The translations under genes and the position numbers were made by a program. From Parabacteroides distasonis (lineage in GTDB: Bacteria; Bacteroidota; Bacteroidia; Bacteroidales; Tannerellaceae), in NCBI GenBank assembly GCA_015060925.1, contig SUXM01000004.1:62001-126000 (forward strand): a DNA stretch of 64,000 bases, in the 5' to 3' direction. The notes under the pieces are model-generated. The model saw only the letters and a list, made by a program, of their open reading frames with translations. It searched no databases and had not been told where the DNA came from. Position 1 is the first letter of the stretch; each line of letters opens with the position of its first letter. Below are positions 57,241 to 64,000 of the stretch, in pieces.

Positions 57241-58758
57241 ATGTTTCAGAATTTTAGTCTTATTGATAGTCCGGAGGCGATGTTATTGATTGCTTCCATT
57301 ATTTTCTTTTTCAGTATAGTTGCCGGTAAGGCTGGTTATCGTTTTGGATTACCTGCCTTATTGCTTTTTTTAGCAGTGGGCATGTTATTTGGAAGCGATG
57401 GCTTAGGAATTCAATTTAATAATCCGCAAGCAGTCCAATATATTGGTATGTTGGCTTTGAGTATTATCTTGTTTTCAGGTGGTATGGATACGAAAGTGTC
57501 TGACATTAAACCCATTGCAACGCAAGGTGTGTTATTGGCGACAGTCGGAGTTTTGCTTACTACATTTATAACGGGTGGTTTTATTTATTTTATTTTTCAG
57601 ATTCTTTCCAGTTATGTAACGCTTACATTTCCGGAGTCATTATTGATGGCAGCGGTTATGTCGTCTACAGATTCAGCCTCTGTTTTCTCTATTTTACGGA
57701 GTAAAGGGGTATATTTGAAAGAACGCTTGCGTCCGGCTTTGGAATTAGAAAGTGGTAGTAACGACCCGATGGCCTATATGCTCACTTTATTATTGATTAC
57801 CTATATCCAAGTTGGCGGTATGAATCTTTCTGATGCCATCTTGCAATTGGTTGTTCAATTGTCGGTAGGTGCAATAGCCGGATATATATTAGGCCGGTTG
57901 ATTGTTTTTTTGATCAATCATCTGAATCTGAATAATGAATCGCTTTATCCGATTCTGTTGATGACTATGGCATTTTTTACCTTTTCTGCGACAACCTTGT
58001 GTAAAGGAAATGGTTATTTGGCAGTCTATATTGCCGGCTTAGTGGTTGGAAATGCAAGGATTGTTCATAAAAAGAGTATTGGAACTTTCTTTGATGGTTT
58101 TGCCTGGTTGTGGCAGATTGTGATGTTCTTATCTTTAGGTTTATTGGTTAACCCGCATGAATTGTTACCCGTAGCTCCTATGGGTTTGGCTGTCGGTTTC
58201 TTTATGATATTAGTCGCTCGCCCGGCAACAATCTTCTTGACTTTGTTACCTTTTAAGAACTTTTCGACAAGAGGAAAATTCTATATCTCATGGGTGGGAC
58301 TTCGTGGGGCAGTTCCTATTATCTTCGCTACTTATCCTTGGATTGCCGGTGTAGCTCATGGAAGTATGTTCTTTAATATAGTCTTCTTTATCACGATTCT
58401 TTCCTTGTTGATTCAGGGGACAACGGTTACGTTATCAGCGAAATGGTTAGGGTTGATTGATGAACCGGAACGGAAAGATGAATTTGGTATTGAACTTCCG
58501 GATAATATCAAGAGTGCCATGAGTGAGATTGATATTACTCCTGCTGTTTTAGCCCATGGAAATAAACTGATGCATTTGACGCTTCCTGACCATACGTTGG
58601 CAGTTATGGTTAAGCGTGACGGACGTTATTTTATCCCGAAAGGGAATACCGAATTAAAGGAAAATGATAAGCTGTTGATGATTTCTGATAATGATGAAGC
58701 ATTGCTTCAAGCGTATGATGCTTTGGGGGTAAAAGAGTATACAATGAAGAAGAATTAG
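57241..58758 (+). CDS. potassium/proton antiporter (NhaP2/CvrA type, C-terminal RCK-like domain)
   Basis: TM-rich; SSTDSASVFSILRSKG, ELESGSNDPMAYMLT. Confidence 0.9.
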   Translation: MFQNFSLIDSPEAMLLIASIIFFFSIVAGKAGYRFGLPALLLFLAVGMLFGSDGLGIQFNNPQAVQYIGMLALSIILFSGGMDTKVSDIKPIATQGVLLATVGVLLTTFITGGFIYFIFQILSSYVTLTFPESLLMAAVMSSTDSASVFSILRSKGVYLKERLRPALELESGSNDPMAYMLTLLLITYIQVGGMNLSDAILQLVVQLSVGAIAGYILGRLIVFLINHLNLNNESLYPILLMTMAFFTFSATTLCKGNGYLAVYIAGLVVGNARIVHKKSIGTFFDGFAWLWQIVMFLSLGLLVNPHELLPVAPMGLAVGFFMILVARPATIFLTLLPFKNFSTRGKFYISWVGLRGAVPIIFATYPWIAGVAHGSMFFNIVFFITILSLLIQGTTVTLSAKWLGLIDEPERKDEFGIELPDNIKSAMSEIDITPAVLAHGNKLMHLTLPDHTLAVMVKRDGRYFIPKGNTELKENDKLLMISDNDEALLQAYDALGVKEYTMKKN

Positions 58759-58775
58759 GAGATGGTTATATGTAG

Positions 58776-58823
58776 AAAAATTCCTCGGCATGGGAAAAAT
58801 ATTTCCTGCTGAGGAATTTTTTA
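58776..58823. terminator. terminator between antiporter and convergent operon
   Basis: AAATTCCTCGGCA ... TGCTGAGGAATTTTTT. Confidence 0.8.
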
Positions 58824-58856
58824 TTTCTTGCCCATCCGTTTTTGGATGAATGCAGG

Positions 58857-59489
58857 TTAATCTTGAGGGCGAATGGAGTTTTTGAGAACAAGTAATCCTT
58901 CCGGTCCCATGTTGAATAATAAATCGACAATACTCATGTTGGGTTGGAATCCATATTTGTCTTGGAAGACCTGGTAGTAGGGCTTCGGACAAAATGTGGG
59001 ATCTTCGCCGGGATGTTTAGGGCGGATGCTTTCTCGGAAGTCATTCGCTACCTCCGGTTGGTAATCCTCAGTATAGGAGATTATCGGATGCAGGTCAAGC
59101 AATTCGCAAATCAATTGGCGAAGTTCTTCGTTGAAGTCGAATAGAAATTCATACTTCTTCTCATAGAAGGGGGCAAAATCTTCTTCATAATATTCGAAGA
59201 AAGGGCTCATGTTGTAAGCAGAGACCAAGGCATTCCAATGAAGGTGACGCCAATTGCCATGGTCAGAGATGCGGATATCTTTAGTCAAACATTTCAATGT
59301 GTCAGGTTTGACAATCGGCACAGACAAGGCCAATGGCCCGTTTGCCGCGGCAATGGTACAACGATTCCGATAAGTCTGCTTCAAATAGTTCTCAGCAGTC
59401 TCTATGCATACTTCCGGGAATTGGAGCAATTTGCCATATTGTTGGATTGGTCCTAAATAGGCGGTTGATAGATAAACTGGTTGTGACAT
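58857..59489 (-). CDS. WbqC family protein
   Basis: STAYLGPIQQYGKLLQFPEVCIETAENYLKQTYRNRCTIAAANGPLALSVPI. Confidence 0.88.
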   Translation of the reverse strand: MSQPVYLSTAYLGPIQQYGKLLQFPEVCIETAENYLKQTYRNRCTIAAANGPLALSVPIVKPDTLKCLTKDIRISDHGNWRHLHWNALVSAYNMSPFFEYYEEDFAPFYEKKYEFLFDFNEELRQLICELLDLHPIISYTEDYQPEVANDFRESIRPKHPGEDPTFCPKPYYQVFQDKYGFQPNMSIVDLLFNMGPEGLLVLKNSIRPQD

Positions 59490-60400
59490 TAGTTTACAGG
59501 TTTAAAAAAATGTTCTTTATCATGACTGAACCAGCAGAAACAAGCGTTCCCGATGATGTGGTCATGAGGGATAAAACCTAAGTGGCGCGAATCGACAGCT
59601 TCGTTTACATTGTCTGACAGCATCCAATAGTAATCTTGATCGAAAAAGAAGAAGGTCGTTTCTTTTCCGTCTAAATATAGTTTCCCGTCACGGAAAACTG
59701 CTTTGTCGCCGACTTGTGTACTGATAGCCTCCTTACAAGCCGTTAATGCAACGTCATCCAATCGATAGGCAAAACCCTTACGTGGGACAATTAGTCGGTA
59801 AGGGGGAAATTGTTTGCGGATAAAGTAGCGGTTATCCGCTTCCGGTAGTTCCTCGCGTATCTGATATTCCTCAAAGGAGGTTAGGGATAGGGAGAAACCA
59901 TAAGGATCATTCTTCCAATTCCGGGTGGGAATATGGCGTTTCCGTAAAATTTTAAGGAGATCGACCCCGTATTTCTTAGGTATGAGATAGGTATTCAGTG
60001 CACGAGGTGAATGGGGTATCAGTACTCCGTTAACTTTGTATCCGTTATTGTCAACCAAAATGGTATCTCCTGGCATCCCGATACAACGGCTTAGAAACAG
60101 CGGTTGATGCAAGGTGTCTTTTAGTAAAGGGCTGGTAAACAAAACCACTTTGTTGCGTCCGGGGTTTCCCTTGATAGGCAGTTTGTTTACCAAGATATAA
60201 TCTCCTTGGTGCAAAGCCTCCTCCATGGCATCTGTTGAAATGCGGTAAGACTCTACACCGAAGAGACGGATGAGCATGACAATCCCGACAATGATGCTAA
60301 TCATAGCCAACCATTTACTGAATGTAGCCAGGGATTGTCTCATACGCTTAATCAGGATGTACCCAACGGAACATGCGGTTCCAACGGATACCTCCGTCAA
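59489..60400 (-). CDS. signal peptidase I-like protein lacking catalytic Ser and Lys
   Basis: S26 boxes recognisable (GDYILVNKL, RCIGMPGDTILVDNNGYKVNG, LSDNVNEAVDSRHLGFI) but Ser->Ala and Lys->Ser. Confidence 0.8.
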   Translation of the reverse strand: MTEVSVGTACSVGYILIKRMRQSLATFSKWLAMISIIVGIVMLIRLFGVESYRISTDAMEEALHQGDYILVNKLPIKGNPGRNKVVLFTSPLLKDTLHQPLFLSRCIGMPGDTILVDNNGYKVNGVLIPHSPRALNTYLIPKKYGVDLLKILRKRHIPTRNWKNDPYGFSLSLTSFEEYQIREELPEADNRYFIRKQFPPYRLIVPRKGFAYRLDDVALTACKEAISTQVGDKAVFRDGKLYLDGKETTFFFFDQDYYWMLSDNVNEAVDSRHLGFIPHDHIIGNACFCWFSHDKEHFFKPVN

Positions 60401-61745
60401 AAATTCCGCGGTCTTTATCTAATGATAACCATATCATAATCGGTTTACCGACAATATGATCCTCCGGAACGAATCCCCAAGAACGGCTGTCTGCGCTATT
60501 GTGGCGGTTATCACCCATCATCCAATAGTAATCATATTGGAATGTATAGGAATCAGCCGGCTGTCCGTTGATATACGCTTTGCCCTCTTTTACTTCTAAA
60601 GTATTTCCTTCATAGTTCCGGATGCAACGGCTATATAACCCGATGTTTTCAGCTGTCAATGGAATTGTTACCCCTTTTTTCGGAATCCATAATGGACCGT
60701 AGTTATCACGGCTCCAACCTGTTGAGTAATCAACCGGGAAGTAGGTGGCACCGCCAAATGAATCCGGCTCAATAATAACTCGTTTGACAATCGGTAGTTT
60801 TTTTATTGTTTCCAAAGCCTTTTGTGTCATCGGGAAATGATAAACCGGATTGAATTGTCCCTGCTCGTTAGGCTGGATACCTAAGAAAGACATCAGGTTG
60901 GTATTATTGTTCCCATTGATTAATACACGGTCATCTTTACTAATCTCTAACAGGCGGAACTGTTCTTCGCTCAACATCGAACCGTCAGTCTCTATAAAAT
61001 AGTTGTATTGCAACTTTTCCGGATTTTGAGCAGCTTTACCATCAATGTAGACTTGATTGTCACGGATCTCGATTGTATCCCCCGGCATGCCGATACAGCG
61101 TTTGACATAATTCTCACGCTTGTCAACCGGACGGTAGATCACCTCCCCGAATGTGTTTTTATCTCCCCATACCTGATCACGTCCGTATTCTTCGACCAAG
61201 GTATAGTAATCCGGATTCTGAACTTTTAAAGCAACAGTGTCACCGGCCGGGAAATTAAACACCACGATGTCATTTCGTTTTACCTCACCAAACCCTTTGA
61301 CCCGCTTGTAATCCCATTCTGGCCAGTCCAAATAAGACTTGCAATTAAAGAAAGGAAAGGTGTTTTGTACCAATGGGAAGGCTATCGGGGTATTGGGGAC
61401 ACGTGGTCCGTAGCTCAGTTTACTTACAAACAGGTAGTCTCCTACCAATAGTGATTTTTCTAAAGATGAACTTGGTATCTGGTAGTTCTGGAAAACAAAT
61501 ATGTTAATGAAGTAAACAGCCACCAACGCAAATACTATGTCATCTACCCAACTAAGGATACTGCGGATCTGCGGGTTCTTAGATTGTTTCCAAGCTCCCC
61601 AAGGAATGTATTGGGTTAAAAATATATCCACAATGACAATCAAGCCGAATAGTAACCATCCGTTCTGCATCCACAGAGTGAAAAGCAGGTAGAGAATGGC
61701 TGCTATGCCGAATTTGATCCATTGTTTTTTAGAAAACTTTTTCAT
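60348..61745 (-). CDS. lepB: signal peptidase I
   Basis: QIPSSSLEKSLLVGDYL, YVKRCIGMPGDTIEIRDNQVYIDG, GDNRHNSADSRSWGFVP. Confidence 0.93.
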   Translation of the reverse strand: MKKFSKKQWIKFGIAAILYLLFTLWMQNGWLLFGLIVIVDIFLTQYIPWGAWKQSKNPQIRSILSWVDDIVFALVAVYFINIFVFQNYQIPSSSLEKSLLVGDYLFVSKLSYGPRVPNTPIAFPLVQNTFPFFNCKSYLDWPEWDYKRVKGFGEVKRNDIVVFNFPAGDTVALKVQNPDYYTLVEEYGRDQVWGDKNTFGEVIYRPVDKRENYVKRCIGMPGDTIEIRDNQVYIDGKAAQNPEKLQYNYFIETDGSMLSEEQFRLLEISKDDRVLINGNNNTNLMSFLGIQPNEQGQFNPVYHFPMTQKALETIKKLPIVKRVIIEPDSFGGATYFPVDYSTGWSRDNYGPLWIPKKGVTIPLTAENIGLYSRCIRNYEGNTLEVKEGKAYINGQPADSYTFQYDYYWMMGDNRHNSADSRSWGFVPEDHIVGKPIMIWLSLDKDRGIFDGGIRWNRMFRWVHPD

Positions 61746-61765
61746 CTCCTTCTTTATTTAATCAA

Positions 61766-62482
61766 TTAGAACTTAAGCATATCTTCCATACCCAAGAACC
61801 CTTTTTTACCAGCTGTAAATTCTGCGGCTACTACGGCTCCCAAGGCAAAACCGGCACGGCTTTTGGCATCATGTTTGATACTGATGGTGTCGACATCAGA
61901 TTCGTAGGTAATTTCGTGGATACCCGGAACCTCACCTTCTCGGATGGCATGGATAGGAATATCAGTCTCTTTCTCTGCTGTTTCCAAAGTCCAACGTCCT
62001 TTACGTTCTACGTTTTCAAGGATTCCTTCTGCTAACGTGATGGCTGTTCCACTGGGAGCATCCAATTTGTGGATGTGGTGTGTCTCCATCATTTTTATAT
62101 CGTAGGCAGGAAATTGGTTCATGATTTTGGCCAAATGTTTGTTTAAAGCAAAGAAGATGTTGACACCAATACTGAAGTTTGAAGCATAAAAGAAGGTCTT
62201 ACCCTCTTTTTCACACATTTCTTTGATTTCTTCGATCCGATTCAGCCATCCGGTCGTTCCTGATACCACCGGTACACCGGCAGCAAAGCTTTTCATATAA
62301 TTATCGAATGCAGTGGCTGGGGTTGTAAATTCAATCGCTACATCTGCACTTTTGAAATTGTCTGAGTATATCTCCTCCGGATTGTTTATATCTATGATAG
62401 AAACAATTTGATGTCCTCTGCTTAGTGCAATTTGTTCGATGGTCTTTCCCATCTTTCCGTAACCGATAAGTGCAATTTTCAT
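61766..62482 (-). CDS. dapB: 4-hydroxy-tetrahydrodipicolinate reductase (start MKIALIGYGK; ORF track extends to 62500)
   Basis: MKIALIGYGKMGKTIE, METHHIHKLDAPSGTAITLAE. Confidence 0.95.
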   Translation of the reverse strand: MKIALIGYGKMGKTIEQIALSRGHQIVSIIDINNPEEIYSDNFKSADVAIEFTTPATAFDNYMKSFAAGVPVVSGTTGWLNRIEEIKEMCEKEGKTFFYASNFSIGVNIFFALNKHLAKIMNQFPAYDIKMMETHHIHKLDAPSGTAITLAEGILENVERKGRWTLETAEKETDIPIHAIREGEVPGIHEITYESDVDTISIKHDAKSRAGFALGAVVAAEFTAGKKGFLGMEDMLKF

Positions 62483-62591
62483 ATTTATCCTAATTTTCAA
62501 TTCATTCGATTAAACTTTCGTTTGATAAAGTGCTGCAAATATACAAAATAATGATTAGATTTGAACCATAAATCTTAACTCTGAAAGAAGT

Positions 62592-63863
62592 ATGGAACGT
62601 TTATTACATTATGTTTGGAAATACAAACTTTATACGGCTTCCTCTTTATTGACCACTACAGAAGGAAATACCGTTGAAATTATCGACCCTGGATTAGAGA
62701 ATGGAAATGCCGGTCCGGATTTCTTTAATGCAAAAATCAAGATAGATGGAACTTTGTGGGTAGGAAGTGTGGAGTTGCATGATAAGGCATCAGACTGGTT
62801 GCTCCATTGCCATCATTTGGATAAAGCGTATGATAATGTTATTTTACATGTTGTCGGGGTCGATGATTTTCAACCTAAACGGACAAATGGTGAGTCGATA
62901 CCTCAATGGGTTTTGACTATACCCAAGCATGTCTCCCGTAATGTAGAATGGTTACTTTATCGGGAAACACCACTCCCATGTTTAGATTATATTTCTCAAA
63001 TCGACCCGTTACATCTTTCTGCTTGGTTGGAGGTTTTACTCACTGAACGGTTAGAAAGAAAGACACACGACATATTGAATCTGTTAGCTTTTTATAAAGA
63101 GGATTGGAATGAGGTCTTTTATATTACTTTAACTCGTAACTTTGGTTTTGGGTTGAATAATGATGCTTTTGAAAGGTTGGCGAAAAGTATCCCTTTCCGT
63201 TGCATACAGAAACAAAGGAACAACCATTCGCAAATAGAGGCTTTGTTATTAGGACAAGCCGGAATGTTGGTGGAGGAAAAGGGGGATCATTATTATCGTT
63301 TGTTGCAACGGGAATATACATTCCTCCGACATAAATATGGCTTGATTCCTTTGGATGATAGCGTGTTTAAACATTTACGGATTCGCCCGATGAGTTTCCC
63401 TTATTTGAAAATAGCTCAGCTTGCCTCGCTTTGGGTACAGCATGATACATTGTTCTCTGCCATATTGGAAGCGCGTACGCCAGGTGAGGTAAAAAGATTT
63501 TTCCGGGTATCCCCTTCTCCTTATTGGGAAACCCATTATCATTTCCGGTATGCTTCTCCTAAAAAAGAGAAGGTTATGGGAGAAAATGCCCTTCATATCT
63601 TGTTGATAAATACAGTAGTACCAATGTTTTTTGCGTATGGTCTTCATCATAAGCAATCGGAATATTGTGAGCGTGCGCTTCGTCTTTTAGAAAGTATCCC
63701 ACCTGAAAGAAACTCCATTGTCACTCTCTTTTGTAAGGCAGGTATTACTGTGCGGAATGCGGGAGATACCCAAGGACTGATCCAGTTGAAACGTGAATAT
63801 TGTGAGAAGAAAAAATGTTTGTATTGCCGAATAGGATTTAGGATGCTGAAATGCAAAGATTGA
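62592..63863 (+). CDS. DUF2851 family protein
   Basis: LLHYVWKYKLYTASSLLTTTEGNTVEIIDPGLENGNAGPDFFNAKIKIDGTLWVGSVELH. Confidence 0.85.
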   Translation: MERLLHYVWKYKLYTASSLLTTTEGNTVEIIDPGLENGNAGPDFFNAKIKIDGTLWVGSVELHDKASDWLLHCHHLDKAYDNVILHVVGVDDFQPKRTNGESIPQWVLTIPKHVSRNVEWLLYRETPLPCLDYISQIDPLHLSAWLEVLLTERLERKTHDILNLLAFYKEDWNEVFYITLTRNFGFGLNNDAFERLAKSIPFRCIQKQRNNHSQIEALLLGQAGMLVEEKGDHYYRLLQREYTFLRHKYGLIPLDDSVFKHLRIRPMSFPYLKIAQLASLWVQHDTLFSAILEARTPGEVKRFFRVSPSPYWETHYHFRYASPKKEKVMGENALHILLINTVVPMFFAYGLHHKQSEYCERALRLLESIPPERNSIVTLFCKAGITVRNAGDTQGLIQLKREYCEKKKCLYCRIGFRMLKCKD

Positions 63864-63940
63864 TTAATCGTATTTTATAGTATGCTGTTTCATCGGATTT
63901 TTCCTACTTTTGCGCATATTTATCAAATATCTTGAAGTAG

Positions 63941-64000
63941 ATGTCAAAAGGTAGTAGATATATTCGTGATTTATTCAATCTGTCTGTAGGGGTTGTGTTG
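63941..64000 (+). CDS. 5' fragment of a CDS running off the window
   Basis: MSKGSRYIRDLFNLSVGVVL... open to window end; product not identifiable. Confidence 0.4.
   Translation, partial: MSKGSRYIRDLFNLSVGVVL

Noticed and set aside
59489-60400. Second signal peptidase as a pseudogene
   Set aside because: Full-length uninterrupted ORF with all S26 structural boxes present; loss of only the catalytic dyad points to a pseudoenzyme rather than decay.
1-64000. Transposases, integrases or prophage genes
   Set aside because: No recognisable mobile-element protein was found in any translated ORF, so any accessory-region mobility remains unproven.

Overview
This 64 kb window is a Bacteroidales chromosome segment. 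Protein content and synteny look Parabacteroides-like; genus is inferred, not proven. Most of it is ordinary core genome: nucleoside kinase, LPS and nucleotide-sugar genes, aroK, KorAB, PckA, a ComM-like ATPase, hemD-rnpA-yidD-tatD-tyrS, tRNA-Gln, a fumarate reductase/succinate dehydrogenase operon, a T9SS porP-K-L-M-N operon, a K+/H+ antiporter, lepB, dapB. An accessory region spans about 14.8-33 kb. It holds a ~13 kb co-directional cluster of nine lipoproteins (DUF4493-like and PCMD-like) and one beta-barrel, two small toxin-antitoxin-like pairs (DUF4160/DUF2442 and MNT/HEPN), an OmpA/DUF3575-like barrel, and three copies of a two-gene membrane microprotein module, two of whose second ORFs are below the ORF-track cutoff. 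Best candidates for something undescribed: (1) the lipoprotein cluster, where 8 of 9 lipoproteins carry T-[K/R]-[A/S] 28-35 residues after the lipid cysteine and several C-terminal domains look compositionally foreign; (2) the triplicated microprotein module; (3) four palindromes at an exact 22-bp period between the frd/sdh operon and a divergent gene; (4) a structured ~230-nt ncRNA candidate at 53.07-53.31 kb next to two AT-rich orphan genes; (5) a signal peptidase paralogue lacking both catalytic residues next to an intact one; (6) an alanine-dehydrogenase-like protein lacking the catalytic His and Asp. All family calls come from reading translations by eye; no database search was run.
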